Source of the DNA: Vanrija pseudolonga | Taxonomy: Eukaryota > Basidiomycota > Tremellomycetes > Trichosporonales > Trichosporonaceae | NCBI RefSeq assembly: GCF_020906515.1 | Contig: NC_085850.1 | Span: 1,860,001-1,924,000, forward strand | Reading direction: 5' to 3' | DNA length: 64,000 bases | Shown here: piece by piece, positions 22,082 through 32,092 of the stretch | Numbering within the stretch: the stretch's first letter is position 1 | Layout of the letters: each line of letters begins with the position of its first letter | Program-made: the position numbers and the translations under genes | The notes under the pieces: model-generated | Database searches by the model: none | Told to the model about the DNA's origin: nothing | What the model saw: only the letters and a program-made list of their open reading frames with translations

Positions 22082-24489
22082 CTATGCTACACCTGGAAGA
22101 GGAAGGTTGCGCTCCGCAAGCTCTTGCGCCTTGTCTTCCTTCGCCTGCAACTTGGCAGCCTTGCGCGCTGCCGCCTTATCCGCCTTCTCCCTCACTCCGA
22201 GGGCGCCATGCTGGACTGCACAAACGTAGGCTGCGACCTGCCCAGCTGTGAGCTTGTCCATAGGGACACTACGACCGAGGATGAAAACATCGTTAATGTC
22301 CGACCCTTCGCTGACGCCTTTCATTTTGAGGAGCATGCTGATCTGCCTCTCCGAGGCGGGGCGTTGACGCCACGGTGCTCGGCGCAGGAACTGCTTGGCG
22401 ACTTCGGCACCAGCGCGGCGAGTGGCGAACTGATCCGCAGTCTCGAACGCACGTTGAATGTCGTCGGCCATGGCGATGTGCTGCTTGCGGCTGTAAGGTG
22501 ACCAGCCGGGAACGGCGAGTTCGCGAGGCAGCTTCTGGGTGAACGCGATGGAGCATGGCGAGCTAGGGCTGGCTTCGATGGTGAGGAACCCAAGACCTGG
22601 GATATCAGCTCACATACGGATTCTTCCAAAGCTGACCCATCATCTCCAAGATGTACCGATCCTTCCCACACGCAACCCAGGCGTTGGGAGTGATGCGAGC
22701 AATGACAGTTGGAGACTCCTCCCTCAGACGGAAGGGGTCGTCGCTGTCGACGAAGGTGACCTCGTAGTTCGCCTGCCCCCTGGGTCGCGGAACTGTGGAA
22801 GGTTCACTCGTGGGGTCACCTTCCGCCTTCAAATCATCCTCCCTTGACATGGCCTCAACCTGATCATGGCTTAGCCCAAAGAGGGTTGGAGAGACCAGCA
22901 TGCCGCTTGACCGCGAAATGTTGTCGACTATGTCAATTAGGTAGCAGTCCACTTTGCCTGTTTCTGGTGACAACCGGAGACCCCGACCAACCTGTATAGG
23001 TTAACAACAGAACAGATCGTTCTACCTACCATCTGGGTGAGCAGATTCTTGCTCTTGGTCGGACGGGACAGGATGATGCAGTCGATCTACCGGTCAACGC
23101 ACACCGAGGTCTTCCCTCACCTCTCGGATGTCAGTCCCCTCTGTAAGGACCTCGCAGTTGACCAAGACGGGAAACTCGCCAGCAGAGAAGCTTGCGATTG
23201 TGTCTTTACGCTGCTGGGCATGTGTATGGGAGGAGATGGAACGAGCGTCGATCCCTGCGGAACGGAAGGCTTGAACCAGCGCAGCAACATGTTTGAGGTT
23301 GACGGCAAACACCAGCGTAGACCTGCGGTCGTCTGGAAAGTCAGCTAAGCTCGATAGGAAATTTGGAGCTGACTCACGAGCACGATGGAGATATGTCCGA
23401 ACGACGAGGTGGTTGATCTCGGGAGTGTTGACGTGATGTGCAAGCGACGTCGCCTTGTATTCTCCACTGCTGTTAAGCTCTACGTCCTCGAGATCAAGGT
23501 CGGCAAAGACGGCCGTCGACTTGACGGGTGAGAGCCTGTGGTTAGCAGCTGTACTCAATCAAGCACACTCACCATCCCTCTGAGAGCATGTGCTCCACCC
23601 CACGGTGGAAGACAATCTCCTCAAACACGGCGCTGAGGGCTAGCTGGTCATGTCGGCTGAACGTCGCGCTGAACCCGACCACGGGAACCTTGTGCCCGTG
23701 ATCGAAGCGCGTGAACGGTCCCGTGGCAGAGGGGAGATCTACCCCGTCGTTAAAGTAGTGCAGGAGGCGGAGATACCTGCCGTCAGCGGGGAAGACGGGG
23801 CAGACACACGAGAGAGACGCCGCATGGTGCGCTTCATCGACGATCACGAGCTTGAACCGCGCCGGGTCAAACTTGTTCAGCCGTTCGGGGTTGTTGAGGG
23901 TCTGGTACGTCGCGATGGTGCTGAGGCTCAGTTATGTCCTCAGGAAGTCGACTCACACATCGGCGTGGCCGCTGGCCACGCGCCGCGCCTGCTCCACCTC
24001 GACAGTGTACTTGTCCCCGAGGATTCGCTGGGCCGCAGCTTCCGCCTGGAGCGCGAGCTCGACGCTGCCGACCAGGATGAGCGTCTGCTTCGACCCGTGC
24101 CCTTGTCCTTCGGCCAGGTAGCTATCTCGTACCCGCGGAATAAGGTGCATGAACATTGTCGTCTTGCCGCTCCCTGTGGGGGACGACACGCCGATGCGAG
24201 TTCGGCCCTTGTCCAGCGCGTCGAGGCACGCGTCGACGGCGTCGGTCTGGTACGGCCGAAGAACAACTGGTGAGGGTGCTGGAGCGGTTTCGTCTGTAGC
24301 CTTCGTGACCGTGCTCGACGTTCTGAGCTCCCTTGCGCCGAGCTGCTTTCGTTTGAGGTGGACTCGCGCGAGACAGCAGCCGAGTGATGGAGTTGTGAAC
24401 CGCCGCAGCAGAGGTTGAGGGAGCACCCACTCCTGCCGACCTTGCCGGAGGACACTTCCCACAGCCCTTCGAACTGTGACCTGGATCAT
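22082..24489 (-). CDS. IRC3: Irc3-like mitochondrial superfamily 2 helicase
   Basis: Seven exons (24489-23957, 23920-23573, 23535-23378, 23332-23121, 23086-23030, 22991-22618, 22568-22082) give 722 residues. The Arg/Leu-rich, acid-poor N-terminus looks like a mitochondrial leader. Motif Q region LRPYQTDAVDA, Walker A SPTGSGKTT, DEAH box VDEAHH, motif III GFSATF, motif IV TLVFAVNLKHV and motif VI VGRGLR place it in the DEAD/H group nearest Irc3, a branch-migrating helicase of mtDNA. The junction of exons 6 and 7 is uncertain. Simple joining at GTGAGC would need a 17-nt intron and breaks frame, whereas a 49-nt intron from a GTATGT donor at 22617 to an acceptor at 22569 restores it. Confidence 0.87.
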
Positions 24490-24777
24490 GGTGCCATGTC
24501 GTGGTGAAGAATGGAGCAAAGAAGAGATCGCGAGACCGAGAGTCGCGTCAACCGAAGCTCCTCCACCCCAACTTTTGGCTGGCTGGTGGAGGTCGGCCAC
24601 TTGGCGCCCACCACGACCCACCATTTATGGCCTTGACATATCTCCCTGATGCCCGTCTCTCCTGATGCCCGTCTCTGGTTTCACAATAGGAGGGCGGAAG
24701 GCAGAAATGCCCGCCTGCTGGGGTGGATAGAATGCATGGGGGGCTAGGTTGCGTGTTGGCATCGTCCACTTCACGCC
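24490..24777. promoter_or_regulatory. short divergent promoter, IRC3 and DUF4246 gene
   Basis: It contains a perfect 16-bp direct repeat, CCTGATGCCCGTCTCT, at 24645-24660 and 24661-24676. Otherwise nothing notable is seen. Confidence 0.45.
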
Positions 24778-26895
24778 ATGGCCGACGACGACCCAGCCCC
24801 GCCAGCTGCGCTCGAAGAGGAGGCCCTCACCGACGGCCCGGAGAGTGCCGACACCGGTCAGCCCAGCGAGGATGATCAGACCGACGATGAAGCTCAGAGC
24901 AACGATGATGAGTCCGACGAGGACGGCTCATACATCGCTCACGAGGACGACCAATACGACGAATGGGAGCCCTATCCACCGGTCGTCTCTGACGATGAGG
25001 CCCGCAAAGACGGCTTCAAGGTGAACCGGCCGGGGTTCGACCTCCCAGTCCTGACGCACCTCTTCGATGACGACCACTTCAAGCTCCCCGCGCCGACAAT
25101 CGGCTGGAGTAGCAACACGCCGACACTGCGCGAGCGGACGATGCTGTGGTACATGAACAAGATCACGGACGAGCCGGGGTGGGAGGTGCGGGTGCTCGAC
25201 GACGCCTTGGTCGAGCAGTGGCGCGCCGAAGTGAGGACACTGCCGGCTTCTGACAATGGCCCACCGTTCACGATAGGCTTCACCGACCGCATGTTTGACT
25301 GGTGTATTCGCGAGCTGCGGGACAAGGCCGTGCTGTTCAAGAAGACCGGTTATGTTGGCGTCCTCGATTGCGCTGCGGCTGTGTGCAAGATGGACGACGA
25401 CGACGAGCTGCGCCATGAAGTGAAGAGCGCCATCGCAAAGCTTGAGGACGACGAGTTCAAGGACTGGCGCGAAGGCACCAACGGCCAGGTGCTCGACCTC
25501 GTCGACCCCAACCTCTGGTCGCTGTGCTTTGGCCGCACGCGGGTGCTCCCTGACCGGGAGATTGGCATCTCCGATTGTCTCGACAACTTTGGCAGTGGGG
25601 AGGTAGCCCCAGTTCCCAAACACCACCAGGTGTCGTACACGGACTATGTGTGCTACGCCGATCAGTGGCTTCCTGCAGAGGTAACGATCGATGGGGAGGG
25701 CAAAGCGACATTCACGAGCTACATCAACAACCTGCACCCTGTCGACCATGCCGATGCGTACCGCGCCCTCGAACACGTTCTGGACCGCGCCTCGCCTATG
25801 CTGGGTGAAGTGTACGACCGGCATGTAAAGTGGCACATCCATGTTCATGGGGAGGAAGACGATGAGGACGATGAGGACGACGAGGACGGTGGGGATGACG
25901 ATGGGGACGGCGATGGGGGTAGTGGCGACGGTGAGGGAGACGGTGCTGCCGACACAGTCGACGACGACGCTCGCCAGAACCCGGCAGCATGGTCCCGTAT
26001 CGTCTACGCTCAAGACGACTTCACGTGCGAAGCCCCCGACATCTGTGGTAATCGTGGAGAGTGCTCAGTGTACGACACGAACGACACGTACGACGACAAC
26101 CGCCTCGCCTGGTACAAGAAAACGCACCCCACGACCCAGCCCGAACCACGGGAGGAGTACAAGTTTGTTGGAGCGGGCGACGGGCGGCCGGACGCATTCC
26201 ACGACGAGCACATGCAGGTCGTCGTCAAGGTGTCCAACATCTACCTCACGCCCGAGAACCCGTCGTACGCGGGCGAGGAGTGGCAGATTGACGGCACGCT
26301 CAACGAGATGGTATACGCCACCGCAGTGTACTACTACGACGACGAGAACATTGCCGACGACTCGCACCTCGAGTTCAGGACCACGGTCGACAAGGAGATG
26401 TACGGCCACAATGACGGCGGCTACACGTCCAAGAATGACCTGTACTACAACTTTGAAGAGGTGTACGGTATTGCCGATGCGTCCGCTTCCGACGAGCCCA
26501 AGGTGTTCGAGATGGGCAGTGTCGCGACGCGCGAGGGAAGGATCATAGTGTACCCCAACGTGATGGTACACCGCGCCTCGCCGATCAAGCTCGCGGACCC
26601 CACCAAGCCGGGCCACCGGAAGACGGTAACCTTCTATGTGCTCGACCTGAACCGGCCCGTGGTCTCGACGGCCAATGTGCCCCCGCAGCAGCTCCACTGG
26701 TGGCTCCCGCGCCCGGCGCTCGACGGCCGCCTGCCGCCCGAACTGGCAGGCATGGTGCGCGACGAGGTGGGGTGCCCGTACGACCGGGACCAGGCGACGG
26801 CGCTGCGGCGCGAGTTTGCTGCAAGGCGGGCCGAGCTGTCCGCCGAGCTGGGGGTCAACAAGAGCGGCGAGTCGTGGGATTACTTGCGCGTGTAG
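24778..26895 (+). CDS. DUF4246 family protein, intronless
   Basis: A single open frame of 705 residues. The N-terminal 60 residues are acidic and low in complexity. Family-like features follow: FTDRMFDWCIRELRDKA, WLPAEVTIDGEGKATFTSYI, VVVKVSNIYLTPENPSYAG, WQIDGTLNEMVYATAVYYYD, YPNVMVHRASPIKLADPTKPGHRK and WWLPRPALDGRLPPEL. These are the landmarks of DUF4246, a fungal family suspected to have a 2-oxoglutarate/Fe(II) dioxygenase-like fold; the His in VHRASP and Arg in GHRK fit such a site (inference). An Asp/Glu/Gly run at about 358-390 is an expansion. It lacks introns, unlike most neighbours. Substrate unknown. Confidence 0.9.
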   Translation: MADDDPAPPAALEEEALTDGPESADTGQPSEDDQTDDEAQSNDDESDEDGSYIAHEDDQYDEWEPYPPVVSDDEARKDGFKVNRPGFDLPVLTHLFDDDHFKLPAPTIGWSSNTPTLRERTMLWYMNKITDEPGWEVRVLDDALVEQWRAEVRTLPASDNGPPFTIGFTDRMFDWCIRELRDKAVLFKKTGYVGVLDCAAAVCKMDDDDELRHEVKSAIAKLEDDEFKDWREGTNGQVLDLVDPNLWSLCFGRTRVLPDREIGISDCLDNFGSGEVAPVPKHHQVSYTDYVCYADQWLPAEVTIDGEGKATFTSYINNLHPVDHADAYRALEHVLDRASPMLGEVYDRHVKWHIHVHGEEDDEDDEDDEDGGDDDGDGDGGSGDGEGDGAADTVDDDARQNPAAWSRIVYAQDDFTCEAPDICGNRGECSVYDTNDTYDDNRLAWYKKTHPTTQPEPREEYKFVGAGDGRPDAFHDEHMQVVVKVSNIYLTPENPSYAGEEWQIDGTLNEMVYATAVYYYDDENIADDSHLEFRTTVDKEMYGHNDGGYTSKNDLYYNFEEVYGIADASASDEPKVFEMGSVATREGRIIVYPNVMVHRASPIKLADPTKPGHRKTVTFYVLDLNRPVVSTANVPPQQLHWWLPRPALDGRLPPELAGMVRDEVGCPYDRDQATALRREFAARRAELSAELGVNKSGESWDYLRV

Positions 26896-26975
26896 TTGTG
26901 TTCTCGCATGCAAGATTCGATTGTGCCACAACACTGAGCAGTCAAGCACGACGAAAATCACCAGACGACACCCAA

Positions 26976-27056
26976 GGCAATGTGGCGGAGTGGTTAACGC
27001 GGTTGACTCGAAATCAACTTCCTTCGGGAGCGCATGTTCGAATCATGTCATTGTCG
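26976..27056 (+). tRNA. tRNA-Ser(CGA)
   Basis: A full cloverleaf can be drawn. The acceptor stem GGCAATG pairs with CATTGTC (one G-U), with discriminator G. The D arm has AGTGGTTAA. The anticodon stem GTTGA/TCAAC closes loop CTCGAAA, so the anticodon is CGA. A long variable arm typical of Ser is present, and the T loop is TTCGAAT. No intron. It would read UCG, a frequent Ser codon in this GC-rich genome. Confidence 0.93.
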
Positions 27057-27559
27057 AGAGTAGGAGAGGTCCTCGAGACTTCTCTTTTGCATGTGCGCCC
27101 GGTGGTGGCTGTGGTTGGTTGACGAGGACGGTGCGAGGGGGTGGGGGCGAGCGGATGGGGTCCCCGCTCAGGTGCCACAGTGGTGGGTTGGCGGGAGCTC
27201 TGCAAACTCTGTTCAACCTCATCCATGTTTTTATGAACGCATGCACCATGTCCATAGCCTGTGCGCCATGCACCTCACCTTGCTGTCTTCATATCGGCCC
27301 TCCTCGCTGTCCTAATCTCGAGGCAAGTCGGGCCGAATCCGTCGGAGCCGAAGGGTCGGCATCTAGTGTGGCGTCGCCACCCACCACCAACACACCACCC
27401 CCTCCTCCTCGAACTCGCCTCCCTCTTTCTACCCTTCGTCCAAGCGTTCAATGCAGCGCTCAAGTCCATGATGACAGGTTCATACTCTACAGAACAGCTA
27501 TTAATGCCACATAATGCTAACAGGCCAACGTGAGGGGGAGACAAATGCCGGTTCGTCGC
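27057..27559. other. gene-free stretch between tRNA-Ser and P5C dehydrogenase
   Basis: About 500 bases holding the downstream flank of the tRNA and the 3' untranslated region of the leftward dehydrogenase. No gene is supported. Confidence 0.35.
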
Positions 27560-29191
27560 TTAAACGAGGTTGGAGGGGTACGCGTACTCCGAGGGCGCGA
27601 TGAAGTTCTCCTTAATCGAGCGCGCGGAGATGAATCGATACAGGATGGAAATGCTTCCGCTCTTATCATTGGTGCCAGACGCGCGAGCACCGCCGAAGGG
27701 CTGCTGGCCGACGACAGCGCCGGTGCACTTGTCGTTGATGTAAAAGTTGCCGGCGGCGTTGCGGAGGGCAGCCGAGGCGTGGGCGAGGGCCTGGCGGTCC
27801 TGGCCGAAGATGGAGCCAGTGAGGCCGTACTCAGTCGTGGTGTCAATGAGCTTGAGGGTCGCGTCAATGTCCTTGTCCTCGTAGACGAAGACGGTGATGA
27901 CAGGGCCGAAGATCTCCTCGGTCATGGTGATCGACTTGGGGTCCTTGGTAAGGATGACAGTGGGCTGAATGAAGAAGCCCTTGGAGTCGTCGCCCTTGCC
28001 GCCGGCAAGGATCTCGCCACCCTGGGCCTTGGCCTTCTCGATGATGCCAGTGATACGGTCGTAGGCGGGGCGGCCGATGACGGGGCCGGTGAAGTGCTCA
28101 AACTCGGTGCAGGGGCCGATGGTGATCGACTTGGCCTGCTTGACAAGCTCGTCCTTGAAGCCACCCTCCCAGAGCGAGCGGGGAACGTAGGCACGGGCAA
28201 GGGCCGAGCACTTCTGGCCCGAGTACTCGAAGCCGGCACGGAGAGCCTGAACGACGCCCGACTTGATGTCGGCCGAGGGGTGGTAGAAGTGGAAGTTCTT
28301 GCCGCCAGTCTCGCCAACAATGCGGGGGTAGCCGCGGTAGATGTCGATGTTGTTGGCAATGTCCTTCCAGAGCTTGCGGAAGATGTGGGTCGAGCCAGTG
28401 AAGTGGAGACCGGCAAACTCCTTGTGGTCGATGCACTGCTTGACAATGTCGGGGGGCGAGCCAGGGACGAACTGGATGACGTTCGGGGGGAGACCAGCCT
28501 CAAGGAAGATCTTGTAGACGAGGTACGACGAGTAGGTGGCAGCGGGGGAGGGCTTCCAGACGACAACGTTGCCGACAATGGCGGGAGCGCCAACGAGGTT
28601 GCCGCCAATGGCAGTGAAGTTGAAGGGGGTCACGGCGAGGACGAAGCCCTCGAGAGGGCGGAACTCGGTACGGTTCCAGACACCCTCCGAGTTCTCGGAA
28701 GGCTGCTGGGTGTAGAGCTGCTCGACAAACTTGACCGAGAAGCGGAGGAAGTCGACAAGCTCGGCAGCCGAGTCGATCTCAGCCTGCCAGGCGTTCTTGC
28801 CCTGGCCGAGCATGGTAGCGGCCATGATGTCGTAGCGGTACTTGAAGGCGATCAGGTCGGCAGCCTTGAGGAAGATGGCGGCCTTGTCGGCCCAGGGGAG
28901 GTTCTCCCAGTCGTTCTTGGCGGCAAGAGCGCTGTCAATGGCGGCAGTCACGGCCTCGGGGGTCGCGGCGTGGTAGTTGGACAGGTTCTTGGCGTGGTTG
29001 TGGGGCATGGGCTGGGGCTGGATGTCGCCCGAGCGGACCTCCTTGCCGTTGATGACGGCGGGGACGTCGAAGGGAGCCTGGGCGTCGAGGCGGGCAAGAG
29101 CCTCCTCGAGCTTCTGGCGGTCGGTCGAGCCGGGGCCGTACGAGCGCTGTTCTCAGTCAGCAACTTGTCCCACTCTCCGCAGCTCATCGTC

Positions 29192-29222
<31 letters not shown>

Positions 29223-29279
29223 ACTCACCATGGGCTCGTTACGGATCTCGGGGATCTTGAAAGCGGCGAGCTGGGCCAT
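27560..29279 (-). CDS. PUT2: delta-1-pyrroline-5-carboxylate dehydrogenase
   Basis: Exons 29279-29229 and 29146-27560 give 545 residues. The core is a standard ALDH4 protein: EGFVLAVTPFNFTAIGGNL, catalytic Glu in VGETGGKNFHFY, catalytic Cys in YSGQKCSALARAYVP, EEIFGPV and QQPFGGARASGTNDK. It oxidises glutamate semialdehyde to glutamate with NAD+, the second step of proline breakdown, normally in mitochondria. The N-terminus MAQLAAFKIPEIRNEPM is not a strong presequence, so the targeting signal may be weak or the start different. The single intron carries a (CGT)9 microsatellite. The length is close to fungal homologues. Confidence 0.96.
29188..29215 (+). repeat. (CGT)9 microsatellite in the PUT2 intron
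   Basis: About nine uninterrupted CGT units lie inside the 82-nt intron of the dehydrogenase gene. Confidence 0.9.
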
Positions 29280-30234
29280 TGTGACGAAAACTAGTGGGAT
29301 AAGGAGGAGATAGCGATGAGAGTAGGGGCTCCTAACTGTGGGGCTTTTCGATGAGAAGAAGAGAGGTGGGCAGAGAAAGCCGTGGTCTCGGTATATGTAG
29401 TGATGCGTACGGCCGGGGCAAGATGCGTGGAGTGCAGCTTAGCGCGCGTAAAAGATCCACCCAGTCTTGTCGCTTGCCGCGCGCCGAGTCCCGGCACATC
29501 CACCTCGTCGTGGAGGATATGCTCCGCAACTGGCGGAGCCGAAGGATGCCGAACCATGCCGGAATCAGAGGCGTATACGCCTTATGCGCGCGGTCTCGGT
29601 ACACTCGGTCTTTTCCAACATACCCCCACTGCTTGGCCACTCGTGACTCGCTCTGGCTCGTGTCGGCCTCGTCCGAGCCGGGGGCGACCTCGCCAAAGTT
29701 CGGACCATGCCAAGGGGCGACGGTGGCTCAACACGGTCCACCAAGCCCACAACAGCGAGGCACACGCGCGCGGAGCTCGGAAACGAGATAACCCACATCA
29801 CAACGTCACCCAATCCTACTAGCCGCTCGGCTGGGCATGCATACATCACGTTGCCCGATTTTGGAATCGCTCCAGCTACATATACATGGTTGGATTGACT
29901 GAGATGCATAGGTTTACCCCGATACAAAGTTCACCCCCCCCAAATCTGCTTGCTGTTGCTGTCGTGGCTGCTTATCATGAATCATCCTGAACTCAACGTA
30001 TCCGCTACCTGGGGGGACCATTTACGTTAAAAGTATGAAATGACATCACCAAAGGCAGCTCAACACGCCTACGAGCTGGGTCAAGACAACAGTCCATCAA
30101 CGTTCACTCTCTCAACCTCTTGGTTCTTGGTCTAAGACACGAGCTGTGTCTTGGTGAGCTGAATTGCTACACCGCTGTCCACCTTGCTGACAAGCCTCCA
30201 GCCATATCGCTCCCCACAGCGGCGATTGCTCATC
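29280..30234. promoter_or_regulatory. divergent intergenic region, PUT2 and F-box-like gene 1
   Basis: About 950 bases. A few open frames of 100-146 codons cross it, but none shows a domain, a fitting start context or splice logic. The half next to the F-box-like gene is less GC-rich. Confidence 0.4.
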
Positions 30235-31647
30235 ATGTCGCACGCGACGCCCTCGTCCTCGACACACGCGACGACTCCTCTGCTCGACTCGCAGTCCTTC
30301 CCAGAAATCATCGATTCGATAGCAGCCTATGCCGACTACAGCACGCTTTTGTCCATCCGTGCCACCAGCAAGGCCATGCGTAAGCACGCCGACGCGCTGC
30401 TGCACTACCATCTGGTGCTCACCACCGACGAGTACCCCAACGAGAGTTGGCTCATGATGGGCTACAATGTTGTGATGATCCTGCGCATACCTGGCATTAT
30501 CGTCCGCTCCTTCTCTCCAGACAGGAGGCTGTACAGGATACCTGCGCTCAAGGACTGGCAAGTCAATGACCCCGACAACGACTCCGCGGACGGATTTCAC
30601 GCCAGCCCACACATGGTCATGGGCAGCGCGAGGGCGCCGGTGACTGGAGGCGAGTTCGACGGTCTTCCTCAGCCCCTCACAGCCGCACGCGTAGTCGACA
30701 TCATGGGCCACGTCCACACCAACGGGATAGCCGCGCTGCTGCACGCCGCGCCCAACCTCCACACGACGCGCTACTTTGGCCTGGGGCAGGGTCTCAGTGC
30801 CGTGGCCACAGGCACCCCCACCTCTATCGTCAACACGTACCTTATATCTCCGGAGGGTGATTCACCACGCCATCCGAGCTTTAACTACATGACTCCAACA
30901 ATCGGAGGGACGCACCGCCTCGTCATCACCATCGGGTACCAGACTGGAAACCCGTTGCTCTCCAAGGGCAACGTCGAGTTTTACGACCTCCCGCGCGACA
31001 TCACCGACGTCGTGTTTGCCTTCAGGCCTGCGCCGACTGAAGTTGTTGAAGCCCAGAAGTCTCAACATCCTCACATATGGGAAGGAGACGGAACAGTGCC
31101 TTCTGTTTCGTCACCAGCCCATGCGCAGGATGAGAATTCCCAGGACGAGGATGAGGAGGAGTGGGAGTGGGAGGACGTCGACTCGAACAATGAGGAAGAT
31201 GAAGGAGACAACGAAGAGGAGGAAGGAGAGCAAGAGGAAGCCGAAGAGAACGCGGACACTATCACCGTTCCTGCACCCAAGATCGCAACCGGCGTCCTTT
31301 CCGAGGTGTTCCCCAAGATGGCATTGTTCTTCAAGTCGGCCTACTTCAAGAAGCTCGACCACACGATCAGGTTTACCTTCGTCGGCACCGAAGCCATGGA
31401 TCCCAAGATATTCGGACTCGCCCCGGGCGACGATCTGGCGACAGAGTTGCTGAACGGTGTCGAGGTGGCCCTGTTGAACCCGCACTCGGAGATTCGGGAC
31501 CGCGTCAAGCCGTTCCGCGCCCTCACTGACGGCGAGATGGAGGCGCTCCGCGCTGTGGGGCAGAAACACATCATCTGCTTGACGGAGGACGAGTTCCGAG
31601 CGTCGCTCAAGGCGGAGCAGTACACCCTCGAAACGCCTGAGTTCTAG
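30235..31647 (+). CDS. F-box-like protein, paralogue 1, with acidic insertion
   Basis: Intronless, 470 residues from the ATG at 30235. Residues of about 20-60 (FPEIIDSIAAYADYSTLL then SIRATSKAMRKHADALL) resemble a divergent F-box: hydrophobic helices with an SxRATSKAM turn. The rest aligns along its length with the next gene at 32093: RRLYRIPAL, ARVVDIMGHV, TTRYFGLGQG, NYMTPTIGGTHRLVI, GVLSEVFPKMALFFKSAYFKKL and PKIFGLAPGDDLATE. It differs by a very acidic insertion at about 293-345. Such F-box-like proteins may recruit substrates to SCF ubiquitin ligases, but partner and target are unknown. Confidence 0.85.
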   Translation: MSHATPSSSTHATTPLLDSQSFPEIIDSIAAYADYSTLLSIRATSKAMRKHADALLHYHLVLTTDEYPNESWLMMGYNVVMILRIPGIIVRSFSPDRRLYRIPALKDWQVNDPDNDSADGFHASPHMVMGSARAPVTGGEFDGLPQPLTAARVVDIMGHVHTNGIAALLHAAPNLHTTRYFGLGQGLSAVATGTPTSIVNTYLISPEGDSPRHPSFNYMTPTIGGTHRLVITIGYQTGNPLLSKGNVEFYDLPRDITDVVFAFRPAPTEVVEAQKSQHPHIWEGDGTVPSVSSPAHAQDENSQDEDEEEWEWEDVDSNNEEDEGDNEEEEGEQEEAEENADTITVPAPKIATGVLSEVFPKMALFFKSAYFKKLDHTIRFTFVGTEAMDPKIFGLAPGDDLATELLNGVEVALLNPHSEIRDRVKPFRALTDGEMEALRAVGQKHIICLTEDEFRASLKAEQYTLETPEF

Positions 31648-31760
31648 GATGGATGAAGAGTTCCGAGCGTCACCCTCGAGACGCCTCAGTTTTAGGACAA
31701 AAGAAGAGTCTTGAGCGTCAGCCAAGGCAGAGCAGTAACCCTCGAGACGCCAGGTTTCAG
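31585..31760 (+). repeat. three decaying copies of the gene's own 3' end
   Basis: The last coding bases, from GAGGACGAGTTCCGAGCG to GAGTTCTAG (31585-31647), recur in imperfect form at about 31653-31695 and again at about 31703-31757. They share GAAGAGT, GAGCGTC, CCCTCGAGACGCC and a TTTTAG-like end. Copies 2 and 3 are shortened and lie after the stop. Confidence 0.8.
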
Positions 31761-32092
31761 CGATGGGACAACCTATCCATACAGGCCTGCCTGTGAGTAG
31801 ATGTAAATTTGTGTAACATGAGGGTCGGTGCGCTGTGTGTGTGGACTGGTGGAGCATGCGAGTGTGGCACACGAGAGTGTGTTTTGTGTGTGTGTGGCGT
31901 GTGTGTTCTGCTGTGCTTTTCCTCGCACCACCGCCCTCACTGGCCGCCTATAAGGCCATGCTCGCAGCAGAACTACTGTATCCTTCTTACATTCTCCTTA
32001 CACGCATTAGACCACCCAAAGTCGAATCAAGGTGCGTACGAATCAAGATGCCCTCATCTCGTGAACAGTGACTGACATCATCCCAGTCCACG
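31648..32092. promoter_or_regulatory. intergenic region between the F-box-like paralogues
   Basis: Besides the duplicated 3' tails it holds a GT-rich run (about 31840-31915). It also holds a likely 55-nt leader intron of the second paralogue, donor at 32032 (GTGCGT) and acceptor ending at 32086, with CTGAC before it. Confidence 0.5.

Noticed and set aside
24928-26961. Long leftward frames opposite the DUF4246 gene
   Set aside because: They are antisense shadows of a well-supported coding frame; composition alone keeps them open.
26896-27056. Extension of the DUF4246 frame or an ORF across the tRNA region
   Set aside because: The sequence folds as a complete tRNA-Ser, which explains it better.
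27530-29260. Rightward open frame of 576 codons opposite PUT2
   Set aside because: Antisense shadow of the aldehyde dehydrogenase; its Leu/Val/Gly/Asp-rich translation has no domain.
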